DNA of 64,000 nucleotides, from the NCBI GenBank assembly GCA_938015595.1, contig CALLPI010000004.1, positions 62,001 to 126,000 of the forward strand. Direction: 5' to 3'. Below are positions 33,611-43,500 of this stretch, one piece after another (position 1 is the first letter of the stretch; every line of letters starts with the position of its first letter). A program made the translations under genes and the position numbers. The DNA comes from an uncultured Saprospiraceae bacterium (GTDB taxonomy: Bacteria > Bacteroidota > Bacteroidia > Chitinophagales > Saprospiraceae). The notes below the pieces were generated by a model that did no database searches, was not told where the DNA came from, and was given only the letters and a program-made list of their open reading frames with translations.

Positions 33611-34525
33611 TTATTCCTCGGCTAGTAGGGCAGCGCCAAACACGCCGGCGCTGTCGCCCAGTTCAGGTTTGAGAAAGGGGGTGTCCAGCCTAGGGTTGAA
33701 CACATGCCGGCGCACAGATTCTATGCCCTCGGGCGAGTACAGGAGGTCAATATTGCCCACGCCGCCACCAATGACTACCGCATCAGGGTCAAGGATGTTG
33801 ATGACATAAGCAATGGCCTTGCCCCAGTATTCGATGAGGCGGTTTAGGGTTTGGGCTGCAGCGGGGTCTTCGCCTTCGTGGCTGCGGCTTACGATTTCAG
33901 CCAGTTTTATCTTGGCACCGCTCAAGCTAGCGTAATAGCGCTCCAGCGCCGGCCCGGATATAATGGTTTCCACGCAGCCGACGCGCCCGCAGTAGCACAG
34001 ACCACCGGATTCGTGCAGAAAGTTATGCCCCCACTCGCCGGCTATGCCCTGCAAGCCGTTAATGACTTTGCCGCGGATAACGACGCCACCGCCCACGCCG
34101 GTGCCCAGGATGACGCCAAATACCACTTTGGCATCGGGATGCTTGCGCTTGACTACCCCAAACCGCGCTTCGGCTACAGCAAAGCAGTTGGCATCGTTGG
34201 CCATAAACACCGGCATGCCAAGGGCAGCCTCCAGATCGCGATGCAGTGGTTGGTGGTTCAGCGCAGTGGTATTGCAGTTTTTCATTAGTTGGGTAGGCGG
34301 ATCTATCGCGCCCGGCGTGCCAATGCCGATGCACGAAGCTTTCAACCCCGAAGCAGCTTCCAGCAACCCCATCAGTTTTTTGATTTGCCCGATGATGTGT
34401 TCGTAGCCGCCTTCTTGTTCAGTGGGTACGCGTAGGCGAGCCAGTACATTAGGCTTTTGTGCACTTTCAATAACGACGCCCTCTATCTTGGTGCCGCCTA
34501 GGTCTATGCCCCAAAGTGGTTTCAT
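33611..34525 (-). CDS. ROK-family sugar kinase (glucokinase-like)
   Basis: A 304-residue cytoplasmic kinase that phosphorylates glucose or a related sugar. The ATP motif is LWGIDLGGTKIEGVVIE at the N-terminus, the substrate region is ANDANCFAVAEARFG, and the glycine-rich GVILGTGVGGGVVIRGK follows. The ROK zinc motif is CYCGRVGCVETIISGPAL (C-x-C-G-x2-G-C). No DNA-binding domain is present, so it is an enzyme rather than a NagC-type repressor. First gene of a putative operon with the 7-TM protein and amidohydrolase. Confidence 0.93.
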   Translation of the reverse strand: MKPLWGIDLGGTKIEGVVIESAQKPNVLARLRVPTEQEGGYEHIIGQIKKLMGLLEAASGLKASCIGIGTPGAIDPPTQLMKNCNTTALNHQPLHRDLEAALGMPVFMANDANCFAVAEARFGVVKRKHPDAKVVFGVILGTGVGGGVVIRGKVINGLQGIAGEWGHNFLHESGGLCYCGRVGCVETIISGPALERYYASLSGAKIKLAEIVSRSHEGEDPAAAQTLNRLIEYWGKAIAYVINILDPDAVVIGGGVGNIDLLYSPEGIESVRRHVFNPRLDTPFLKPELGDSAGVFGAALLAEE

Positions 34526-34671
34526 GTTTGGTCAAAGTTGATTCTTGCAGGTTTTTGGCTCGGGCGATAAAATTATAACTTCTGCCTTAATCAATAGCCG
34601 TTTTTTTGACGAAACCCGACACCGGTGCATAAAAGTAGCGCCCGTCAGAGCCAAATACCGCATAGCTTACC

Positions 34672-34679
34672 TACATTTG
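34672..34679 (+). promoter_or_regulatory. Bacteroidota-type -7 element for the HD-PycTM gene
   Basis: TACATTTG, a full match to TAnnTTTG, 25 bp before the ATG at 34705. Confidence 0.45.
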
Positions 34680-34704
34680 CCCGATTGACAGAATCAAGCG
34701 GCAA

Positions 34705-35877
34705 ATGGAATCAACGGCAATCATGCGTTCGGAAGTGGTGGCCTCCGTGGAAAAACATGTCGTGCGTTTGTTGAAAGACAAACTCGACAAACAACTTTGC
34801 TACCACAACCTACAGCATACCCTGGCCGTGCGCGACGCTGGCCTGGAGTTGGGCACCAAAGCTACACTCTCCGTAGAAGATATGGAGATCCTGGAGTTAG
34901 CTGCCCTGCTGCACGATACAGGTTTTACAGAAACTTATACGGGGCATGAAGAGGTGAGTTGCCGCATTGCAGAAGACTTGCTGGGGGCCTTGAGCTACCC
35001 TGCCGACAAGACCGCCCGGGTACTGGCCTGCATTGCTGCTACCCGTATCAGCAGCCAGCCCGAAACCTTACTGGAAATGGTGCTGCGCGACGCCGACCTG
35101 GCTCACCTAGCCTCCGACGACTACCTCAGGGCCGTAGAAACCCTGCGCAAGGAGTGGAAAACCTTCCTGGGCGAAAACTATACCGACCAGGAGTGGTATG
35201 AGCTCAACCACAAGTTTCTTAAAAGCCACAGCTATTACACTCATGCTGCTCGCGAGTTATGGGATGCCCAGAAAGCTGCTAACCAAAAAGCACTCAAAAA
35301 ATTGGTCAAAGTGCACAGTGCCGAGACCAATGCCGACGATGGTCGCGTCACTAGCACACGCAGCGCCCAGATGATGTTCAAAACCGCCCTGCGCAACCAT
35401 ATTGACCTGAGCAATCTGGCCGACAACAAAGCCAATATCATGCTCAGTATCAATGCCATCATCATCACCATAGCCATGCCGCTGGCAGCTACCTACGTCA
35501 AGCAAAATCATTACTTGCTGGCGCCCATGACCACACTGCTGGCTACTTGCCTGAGTTCCATGTTCTTTGCTACTATGGCTACCCGCCCGATCAAAATGAC
35601 GGGCTACACCCACAAGGAAGCCATTGAGCAGGGGCAGGCTAACCTATTCTTCTTTGGCAATTTCTTCAAAATGTCCTTCGAAGAGTACCGCAAGGGCATG
35701 CTTTACATAGCCAACAACGAAAAACGCCTGGACAGCGCCATCCTGCGAGACTTGTTCTTCCTGGGCAAGTCCCTAGGCCGAAAGTACACCCAACTGCGCA
35801 CTTGCTACACCGTGTTTCTCAGCGGCATAGGCCTCACCGTACTGGTTTTTGCACTTAGCTACTTGCTGTTCTCTTAA
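34705..35877 (+). CDS. HD-domain phosphohydrolase fused to a PycTM-type membrane domain (Pycsar effector family)
   Basis: A 390-residue protein with two parts. Residues 10-180 are an HD phosphohydrolase: H34/H38 in YHNLQHT, the HD pair H70-D71 in LLHDTGF, and D129 in RDADLAHL, forming the metal site. Residues about 220-390 carry the PycTM signature NLADNKANIMLSINAIIITI, with two adjacent membrane helices and one at the C-terminus. In Pycsar antiphage systems a PycTM effector senses cyclic pyrimidine nucleotides and disrupts the membrane. Here no cyclase is adjacent; the nearest cyclase-like gene is 4.6 kb away. The fusion is recurrent in Bacteroidota and may have a non-defence role. Domain calls are by motif. 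Confidence 0.85.
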   Translation: MESTAIMRSEVVASVEKHVVRLLKDKLDKQLCYHNLQHTLAVRDAGLELGTKATLSVEDMEILELAALLHDTGFTETYTGHEEVSCRIAEDLLGALSYPADKTARVLACIAATRISSQPETLLEMVLRDADLAHLASDDYLRAVETLRKEWKTFLGENYTDQEWYELNHKFLKSHSYYTHAARELWDAQKAANQKALKKLVKVHSAETNADDGRVTSTRSAQMMFKTALRNHIDLSNLADNKANIMLSINAIIITIAMPLAATYVKQNHYLLAPMTTLLATCLSSMFFATMATRPIKMTGYTHKEAIEQGQANLFFFGNFFKMSFEEYRKGMLYIANNEKRLDSAILRDLFFLGKSLGRKYTQLRTCYTVFLSGIGLTVLVFALSYLLFS

Positions 35878-35879
35878 AT

Positions 35880-36314
35880 TTACACCAAGCGCCCTTCAAA
35901 TACCAGGCGCTTGAGATAGAAATTGTAAAAAAACACTACGCCAGCCGATACTAATTTGGTCACAGGCTGGTGCGCCGCAAAAAAGTCTAGTTGTGAAAGG
36001 CCATAAATGAGCAGTGTACTCAGCCCCAGACCGCCCGCCGATACCAGCACTGACAGCGCAAACGCCCGCCAGGGCTTGCCGCGCAACTCAAACACAAATC
36101 GCTTGTGTAACAGAAAATTGACTACAACCCCACACGGATATGAGATAAGGTTGGATGCCACCGGCGAAAATACTTTATCAACCAGCAATAGATACACGGT
36201 GTAGTCCACGCCAGTGGCTACTGCTCCAGTCATAGCAAAGCGCAGTTTCATCCAAAACAACTGCCGCAGCCGGCTCCAAAGGTACTTCCAATGCATGGGC
36301 CGGCAAGTTCGCAA
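35880..36314 (-). CDS. GtrA-family membrane protein
   Basis: A 144-residue protein with four transmembrane helices typical of GtrA-like proteins, proposed to move undecaprenyl-linked or other polyprenyl-phosphate sugars across the inner membrane for cell-surface glycosylation. The signature is FAMTGAVATGVDYTVYLLLV, then SYPCGVVVNFLLHKRFVFE and the C-terminal KLVSAGVVFFYNFYLKRLVF. The start may be 36314 or an internal Met (MHWKYL, 36296). Converges on the HD-PycTM gene with a 2-bp gap. Confidence 0.88.
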   Translation of the reverse strand: MRTCRPMHWKYLWSRLRQLFWMKLRFAMTGAVATGVDYTVYLLLVDKVFSPVASNLISYPCGVVVNFLLHKRFVFELRGKPWRAFALSVLVSAGGLGLSTLLIYGLSQLDFFAAHQPVTKLVSAGVVFFYNFYLKRLVFEGRLV

Positions 36315-36383
36315 GGAAATGGGAATTGCACACGGGAAAAGTGCACAGCAACTGCTAGGTCGGAAGGTTTACTTCAACCCGCC

Positions 36384-36425
36384 AAGTTTTTGTGCACTAC
36401 ATCTGTAAATCATGCACAAAACCTT
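36384..36425 (-). repeat. Interspersed palindromic repeat, copy 1 (inverted)
   Basis: Core of about 42 bp with inverted arms AAGTTTTTGTGCA and TGCACAAAACCTT around a 16-nt centre. It is the reverse complement of the copies at 44605 and 51703, sharing the block TTTTGTGCATGATTTA exactly. Flanks on both sides also show similarity to those copies, so the element is roughly 75 bp. Intergenic. Confidence 0.7.
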
Positions 36426-36764
36426 GCGTCACTCAGTACATAATGGTCGTTAAGCTAGCTCATGCAAATGAACTTTTAGAAAATGTAATCATCAGTCAAT
36501 CCATCTTAAAAGCAGCTCCCGGCAATCCTCTTATCCAACTTTATCCAACTCAGGTTTTTAGTAACCGCAGCCATTCAACATGCAGATTTTTTTTATCCAG
36601 GCGTGAGACCTGGCATAGATGTGCTTCCGCCGGCAAGCGGGCAAAGCTAGGTGGCAACGTGACAACGCGATACAATCCTGCATAGGCACTATGATAAAGG
36701 AATGAATACCATAAAACTTACATTTTTGCGCTTTTTAAAAACGATGGCAATACTGTTTTTTTCG

Positions 36765-36786
36765 TATTTTTGCCTTGAGGGGCAAA
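36765..36786 (+). promoter_or_regulatory. Promoter element with overlapping inverted repeat before the M1 peptidase gene
   Basis: TATTTTTG at 36765-36772 fits TAnnTTTG. TTTGCC (36769-36774) and GGCAAA (36781-36786) form an inverted repeat that overlaps the -7 element, as an operator could. The ATG is 79 bp downstream. Confidence 0.35.
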
Positions 36787-36865
36787 CATAATACCCCGTG
36801 GTGCTCTCTGCCCTTTTGATTATCGGGAGTGCAGCACAATGCCATAAAATAAAAACACATCCGAT

Positions 36866-39085
36866 ATGCGATGCCGCTTGGTAATACTATGCGCCGTAGT
36901 GGTGGTCAGTGCCCAAGCCCAGTTCGAAGATGCCTGGGAATGGGAAAAACTCGTGCAACGCGAAGCAGAATACAAAGGCTCTTACTTAAACGTACCCAAA
37001 AATCTCAATACACTTCATTACGACATCAAGTACCACCGCATGGAGTGGCAGGTCTCGCCGCTGGTTCGGCACATCAGCGGCGCCATCACTACTTACTTCA
37101 AGCCACTGACGGCAGGGTTCAACAAGATATACTTTGATCTGCACACCGCGCTGACAGTGAGTGCAGTACAGTATCACGGCACAAACTGCACCTTCTCACA
37201 GCTATCCAGCCATGAGCTGATGATCAATCTGCCGGCTACTTTGCCTGTAGCCGTATTGGATTCCGTTACCGTTCACTATGCCGGAGTACCGCCCAGCACT
37301 GGCTTTGGCTCGTATGCCACTCAGAACGTTTGCTCTGGCTCAGTACCCGCCATGTGGACGCTGTCGCAACCATACGGTGCTCGCGACTGGTGGCCATGCA
37401 AACAAGACCTTAACGACAAGGCTGATTCCATAGACGTCTATATCACTACACCGGCTGCGTACTATGGCGTGGCCAATGGCGTGCTAGTTTCCACGACCAC
37501 TTCAGGTGGCAATAAAACCTATCACTGGCAGCATCGCTACCCTATTCCGGCCTATTTGGTAGCTATTGCAGTGTCTAACTACAGTGTACATGCCACTACG
37601 CTTACACTAAGCAGCGGCAGCATTCCTATGGTCAACTACCTATATCCTTGCAACGCCACACCAGCCACAACTATCAATGCCACACTCCAGCCCATTATGC
37701 AGTTGTTTGTCAACCTGTTTGGCCCATATCCCTTTGCAAATGAAAAGTATGGACACGCGCAGTTTGGCTGGGGTGGTGGCATGGAGCACACCACGGTAAG
37801 TTTTATGGGGGGCTGGTCGCACCTTCTCATTGCACACGAGCTAGCTCACCAGTGGTTTGGCGATCAGGTCACCTGTGGATCCTGGGAAGATATCTGGCTC
37901 AATGAAGGCTTTGCTACTTACCTGGAAGGCATGACCTACGAGCATGGGCTGGGGCCAAATACCTGGGCCAACTGGAAACAAAGCAAAATAAACGCCGTCA
38001 CTAGCCAACCTGGCGGTTCTGTATGGGTGAATGACACCACCAGTGTGAGCCGAATATTTGATGGAAGACTGACCTACAGCAAAGGTGCCCTGCTACTCCA
38101 CATGCTGCGTTGGAAGCTGGGCGATACCCATTTCTTCCAGGCTGTAAACAACTACCTTAACGACCCGGCATTGGCTTACGGCTATGCCCGAACTCAACAT
38201 TTCAAAGCGCATTTGGAAGCTGTCAGCGGTCAGAATCTCGACGAGTTCTTCGCCGATTGGTACTACGGCCAGGGCCATCCCATTTACACTATACAATGGT
38301 CGCAAAACAGCGCCAAGCTGCTCACGGTGCAAATCTTTCAAACGCCTTCGCATCCATCGGTGTCGTTTTTCAACATACCCGTGCCAGTGCGCTTCAGCGG
38401 AGGCAGCCAGAGCCAGACTCTTATCTTTGATCCCGTTGCCAATGGCCAGACTTTTACCCAGCAGCTCTCCTTTTTCGTCTCTTCTGTAGAATTTGACCCT
38501 GAGCGCTGGCTCTGTGCCAAAAGCAGCATCGTTATGCCAGTGGAGTTAGCGGAACTCAAAGCTGTCTGGGACGGTAGTGCCGTACAAATCACCTGGACTA
38601 CCGCTACTGAAACGAACAACCACGGCTTCGAAATCCAGCGCCTGAGTGAATATGACCTGCTGCAAATTTGGCAACCCATTGGCTGGCAAGACGGCCAGGG
38701 TACCAGCTTTGTGCCGACTCACTATGAATGGACGGACGAAAAACCCGGCCCTGGTATGAACTACTACCGGCTGCGGCAAGTGGACTTCGACGGCGCAGAG
38801 GAGTTTTCTCGTATAGTGAGTGTCCAGGTACCCACAGCAGATGGCAGGTTGAAGATTTTTCCCAACCCTGCACAAGGCGAGGCATGGGCGGAATTGCCCA
38901 TACTGGCCCAAAATACCGTGTGGGAGCTTTATGATGCAGCAGGACGCTTGGTCATGATGCAGCACTGGCCAGAGCCGCTGCAGCGCCGTCAGTTGTCCTT
39001 GCATGCACTGCTGCCAGGCGTGTATGCGGCAGTGCTGCGCCTTGACCGCGGGCAGACCTGGAGGCAAAGGCTGGTTTTGAGATGA
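36866..39085 (+). CDS. Secreted M1-family zinc aminopeptidase with T9SS sorting domain
   Basis: A 739-residue exported peptidase. Signal peptide MRCRLVILCAVVVVSAQA. Residues 40-510 are the M1 gluzincin: exopeptidase-type motif GGGMEHTTVSF (GAMEN equivalent), zinc motif H324-E-L-A-H328, and the third ligand Glu in NEGFATYLEG. Residues about 560-650 form a fibronectin-like linker (LAELKAVWDGSAVQITW) close to that of the LamG protein at 7557. The last 80 residues (LKIFPNPAQGEAWAEL to LPGVYAAVLRLD) are a type A T9SS sorting domain. It likely trims peptides outside the cell. Unrelated to neighbours. Confidence 0.93.
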   Translation: MRCRLVILCAVVVVSAQAQFEDAWEWEKLVQREAEYKGSYLNVPKNLNTLHYDIKYHRMEWQVSPLVRHISGAITTYFKPLTAGFNKIYFDLHTALTVSAVQYHGTNCTFSQLSSHELMINLPATLPVAVLDSVTVHYAGVPPSTGFGSYATQNVCSGSVPAMWTLSQPYGARDWWPCKQDLNDKADSIDVYITTPAAYYGVANGVLVSTTTSGGNKTYHWQHRYPIPAYLVAIAVSNYSVHATTLTLSSGSIPMVNYLYPCNATPATTINATLQPIMQLFVNLFGPYPFANEKYGHAQFGWGGGMEHTTVSFMGGWSHLLIAHELAHQWFGDQVTCGSWEDIWLNEGFATYLEGMTYEHGLGPNTWANWKQSKINAVTSQPGGSVWVNDTTSVSRIFDGRLTYSKGALLLHMLRWKLGDTHFFQAVNNYLNDPALAYGYARTQHFKAHLEAVSGQNLDEFFADWYYGQGHPIYTIQWSQNSAKLLTVQIFQTPSHPSVSFFNIPVPVRFSGGSQSQTLIFDPVANGQTFTQQLSFFVSSVEFDPERWLCAKSSIVMPVELAELKAVWDGSAVQITWTTATETNNHGFEIQRLSEYDLLQIWQPIGWQDGQGTSFVPTHYEWTDEKPGPGMNYYRLRQVDFDGAEEFSRIVSVQVPTADGRLKIFPNPAQGEAWAELPILAQNTVWELYDAAGRLVMMQHWPEPLQRRQLSLHALLPGVYAAVLRLDRGQTWRQRLVLR

Positions 39086-39100
39086 CGCTCCGGCCTACGG

Positions 39101-40360
39101 TTAATCCTTGTAGGGGTCGTATACCTCAGCCGGTGCCATGGCCACGCCGATGGGGCGTAGGCGATGCACAACTTCAATGGTACCGCGATGCTGTTCGAGT
39201 ACTTCCTCCAGAGGCTTGTAGCATTCGGGGGCTTCGTCGGGTGCGCCGCCGCGTAAGCTGATACCGCGCTGCTTAAGCAGTTTTTTTACATTGCCCCAGC
39301 GCACCACGCCTTCTGAAAGGTACTCCAGCTTGCCGTTTTTCCAGCGGCGCTTGCCAGCGGCCTGCATGCGGCTCAACACGCGCCCCGCACCATGTACAGT
39401 AGAGTAAAGACCGTTGCGGCTCTGCTCGCTGTCCACGCCGCGAATGATGACGGACACTTCGGCCATGTTGGCACCAATAAAGCCGTACTGTCCCGGGAAA
39501 GCCGGTGTAGCCCCCTTGCGCACTACGTAGTATTTTTGCCCGAAGTGCTCTTCTTCCCAAAGGAAGTTATGGTGATTGTGCACTTCAAATACGGCGCGTG
39601 TGCCCAGGATTTCCAGCACCTTGTCCACCACAATATCGCGGCCGGCATAGGCATACTCGCCAGCTATCTGTATGGCAGCTAGGTAGTCTTGCCCCAGCTC
39701 GCTGTGTGCCTCAAAGAGGATAGGGGGGGCATGCATACCTCGCTCCGGTGCATGCTCCTCAAAGCGCTTGCCCTGCGACAGAGCAATGAATCCTGTAGTA
39801 GTTTTATGGCCGAAGCCGCGCGAGCCAAAGTGCACGCCAATCCAGAGCCAGCCTTCTTCGTCTTGGAAAAGGTCAATGAAGTGGTTGCCAGCGCCCACGG
39901 TGCCCAATTGTTCGGAAGCCAGATGAAGCAGAGCGCGCTGTGGCTTGAAGGGTGCCTGGGCAATGTGGTCGAGCACCGGATGATCCACTGGCTTGGGGTT
40001 GGGGCGGCCTATGCCGAAGCCAATCTGGCGGAAAATTTCGTCCATGATTTTTTCCAGGTCCACGTCAGCAGCGCGGATGGGGGTCTGGCAGGCCTTGTTG
40101 CCGCAGGCGATATCGAAGCCCACACCGGAGAGGCTGATTTTATCCTGATAGGCTACTACCCCTCCAATAGGGTGGCCATAGCCAACGTGAGCGTCGGCGG
40201 TGAGCACGGCGCGGTCTTCGGGCGTGGTCAGGCAACGCTTGAGTTGGTTAATGGCAGCTTTGTCAATCAGTGATTCTCCAAAAATAGTAAAGGACACGAC
40301 AGAATGTTTAGGTTTAAGCAAATAATGTGGCGGCGAACTTTTTAAACAGCTAAATAGCAA
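39101..40360 (-). CDS. rtcB: RtcB-family RNA ligase
   Basis: Joins RNA 2',3'-cyclic phosphate or 3'-phosphate ends to 5'-OH ends using GTP and manganese, in RNA repair or tRNA splicing. Visible motifs: TADAHVGYGHPIGGV, the metal cysteine in GVGFDIACGNK (most family members have DIGCGM), GTVGAGNHFIDLF, HFGSRGFGH, and the guanylated histidine in YSTVHGAGRVLSRM. Length 419 residues is normal. No archease or RtcA gene is adjacent. The first 21 residues look non-conserved; a GTG at 40297 (VSFTIFGESLID) may be the true start. Confidence 0.93.
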   Translation of the reverse strand: MLFSCLKSSPPHYLLKPKHSVVSFTIFGESLIDKAAINQLKRCLTTPEDRAVLTADAHVGYGHPIGGVVAYQDKISLSGVGFDIACGNKACQTPIRAADVDLEKIMDEIFRQIGFGIGRPNPKPVDHPVLDHIAQAPFKPQRALLHLASEQLGTVGAGNHFIDLFQDEEGWLWIGVHFGSRGFGHKTTTGFIALSQGKRFEEHAPERGMHAPPILFEAHSELGQDYLAAIQIAGEYAYAGRDIVVDKVLEILGTRAVFEVHNHHNFLWEEEHFGQKYYVVRKGATPAFPGQYGFIGANMAEVSVIIRGVDSEQSRNGLYSTVHGAGRVLSRMQAAGKRRWKNGKLEYLSEGVVRWGNVKKLLKQRGISLRGGAPDEAPECYKPLEEVLEQHRGTIEVVHRLRPIGVAMAPAEVYDPYKD

Positions 40361-40513
40361 ATAACGGAAAAATTCCTTATGATGACTCTCTAATCAACGC
40401 ACTGGAAGCGCGCCAGGCACCTTTTCTGTGCGCGTTACTCTTCTGTGTGGCATTATGTGCGCCTGTTTTTCTGCTGTTGACGACAAAAGTGCAGCTAGTA
40501 TTGCTAATTTTGC

Positions 40514-43500
40514 ATGTTTTCAGAGCAGTTGCTGGTGAAGAATCTCATTCCGCATTTTATACAAGAACAGTGTCTCAAGGGCAAAACGAGCGGGCAGCTA
40601 CAAGCATACACGCTGTTTGCCGACCTCTCTGGCTTCACAGCGCTCACCGAGCACCTCATGGCGCAGGGTACTCGCGGCGCTGAGCAACTGTCTCTTGCTC
40701 TAAATGATATCTTTAGCCCATTAGTGCGCTTGGTGTACAGCCGGGGTGGTTTTATCCCCTACTTTGCAGGCGATGCTTTTCTGGCCATTTTCCCCGCACA
40801 TCACCCTCGCGCTACTGGTGCAGGGTTTATCCAAACGGCAGCGATGGCTCGCAACCGGTTTGCCGGCAAGGGCTTTCATTTTGGTGGGTTTCCCATTTCT
40901 ATTAAGATTGGCTTGTCCTATGGCACGGTAGAGTGGGGTATTGTAGGGCAGCAACCGCGGGCTTTTTATTTTCGGGGAGCGCCAGTGGAGCACTGCGCCG
41001 ATGGGCAGATGGAAGCCGGCAATCTCGAGATTGTACTGGACAAAGCCTTGCATCGTCTGGTGGAGAGCAATGGCTTTGTGTATCAGGACATAGGCGAAGG
41101 GTACAAAAAACTGCTGGATACGCCCTTAGTAAAAACTGCACCCGGTAAACCTGCAGAGCTGCCTGCTCTCCAAGAGCAGATATGCTTGCAATTTCTGCCA
41201 GAAGAGGTGCTCCGCTTCAATCAGCAGGGCGAATTTCGCACCGTAGTAGCGGTTTTCCTGGCGTTTATCGGCACCGATACGCATGAACTACTTGACCGCT
41301 TTGCAACCATTGTGCTGAATCAAACCCGCAATTTTTCCGGTTATTTCAAAGAGATTGACTTCAGCGACAAAGGCGGCCTCATGGCTATCTTTTTCGGCGC
41401 GCCCGTGTCGTTTGAAAACAATGTGAGCCGCGCCCTGGAGTGCCTGTACGCCATCCAAGCCGAGGCAGAGCCCCTCCGTGCGCAGTCGGCCTTGCAGTTT
41501 AAGGCAGGTGTGACCATAGGTACGGCCTACACAGGTATTGTAGGTGGCGTGGAGCGCTGTCAGTATGCTGCTGTGGGCAATCGGGTAAACCTCGCTGTGC
41601 GCCTCATGAGCCAGGCCAACTGGGGTGAAGTGCTGGTAGATAACGAGATTGTCAAGAACCGTCAGTATCGTTTCTTGTACCAAGGCAATATCAAGTACAA
41701 GGGTATAAAGGATAGCGTGCCTACTTTTTTGCTCCAGGGGCGCAACAGGGAGTACCAGCAAAGCAGTACTGGCCCTTTAGTAGGGCGCGCCAAAGAGATG
41801 AAGGCGCTGCTGGACTTTGCCACGCCGCTTTTTGACGGGCGCTGCGCTGGTGTGGTACTGTTGCTGGGCGAAGCCGGAGTGGGCAAAACCCGCCTGAGCC
41901 ACGAGTTGCGCAAAGTACTGCTCCACAATAAAGTAGCCCAATGGTACACCGGGGCTGCCGACCAAATCTTGCGCAAGCCCCTGAACGTCTTCCTGTTTTT
42001 CTTGCGCAATTACTTTGGGCAGTCATTTGAGGCTACTGCCTCGGAAAATCGCGCGTACTTTGAAAGCCGCTTCGAGGCGCTCGTACAAGCGCTGGCACAG
42101 CAGCGCCCCCCGGGTTATGCCTCGCTACTACGAGAACTGCAGCGCCTGCATTCTGTGCTGGCCGCCTTATTGGGGGTCTACTACCCCAACTCCCTCTGGG
42201 AGCAATTGGATGCCAAAGGCCGATACGACAACACCCACCAAGCCATTTTGCACTTGCTGATGGTAGAGGCGGCCTTGCACCCGTTTGTACTGGAAATAGA
42301 GGACGCACACTGGCTAGACGACGAGTCTGCAGAATTGTTGCACGATCTGGTCCGGCGCCTTAGCCGCATGCCGATACTCCTGCTCATCACTTCGCGCTAC
42401 CTGGAAGACGGTCGGGAGCCAGACCTCCTGCCTAAGGAACTGCTGGAGCACCAGGGTTTACCTTTGTTGACATTGCCAGTATTGCCGCTTGATGCAGAGG
42501 CCGTTGGGCATTTTGCCGAGTTGCACCTCCACGGCAAGATAGCACCAGCTTTCCACGAGCAGTTGCTACGCCACACCAATCACAATCCCTTTTACGTGGA
42601 GCAGGTGTTGGGGTATTGCATAGAGCGCAATCTGTTGCGCCAGGAAAACGGCGTGTGGCACGTAGCCGCCCACGATATTGACCTCTCCGGCTCCATACAG
42701 TCTATCCTGACTGCCCGCATTGACCAGCTCTCCGCCCTCACCCGCGAAACCGTTAAAGCCGCCGCCGTCATTGGCCGAGAGTTTGAAGTACCTATACTCA
42801 GCGAGGTTATGAATCACCAGGAGGAGTTTGCCCAGGCTAATGGCAATACCCAACTGCTGCTTCAGGAGCAGATCAAAACTGCCGAGCGCGGCCAGATTTG
42901 GCAAGCGCTAACGGAACTGCGCTACATCTTTCGACACTCCCTGCTGCGCGAAGCCGCCTACAACATGCAACTTCGCTCCCGCCTGAGCCAACTGCACGCC
43001 CTCATTGCTCAAGCCATCGAGCAATTGCACGCTCACGACCTGCACGAGCGCTATGCCGACCTGGCCTTTCACTACGAGCAAGCTGGCATCATGGAAAAAA
43101 CTTGCGAATATCTGCTCAAAGCTGCCGATTTTGCCCGCAGAAACTATCAAAACCAGCAAGCGCTGGGTTACTATGACAAACTTATACAGCTCCTGCCCCG
43201 CAAAGCCGACCCTGCGCAGGTTATCAAAACCCACATACGCCGAGGTAAGGTGCTGGAGCAAATTGGCCGCTGGGACGAATGCCGTCAAAGCTATACTCGC
43301 GCCCTGCGTGCTGCCCGGCGCGCCCAGTACCCGCTACTGCTGGGGCAGGCCCTCAACCACCTGGGGCAGGTACTCTTACTACAAGGTGATTATGCTGGTG
43401 CGCTCAAGCATTTCCAAAAAGCCGCTAACCTTTTTGAAGCGCAAAACGAACCCATCGGTATGGCCCACGTATATGGCAACCTTGGCAACCTATACTTCCG

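Larger units (their letters stand above)
36315..36865. other. 551-bp intergenic region with a repeat and a promoter
   Basis: Contains one copy of the interspersed palindromic repeat (36384-36425), and near the right end a -7 element with an inverted repeat upstream of the M1 peptidase gene. A plus-strand open frame at 36392-36685 begins inside the repeat and shows no protein-like features. No other gene is seen. Confidence 0.5.

Noticed and set aside
36392-36685. 97-codon plus-strand open frame upstream of the M1 peptidase
   Set aside because: It starts inside the interspersed palindromic repeat, has no recognisable domain and an erratic composition; the region is better explained as repeat plus promoter.
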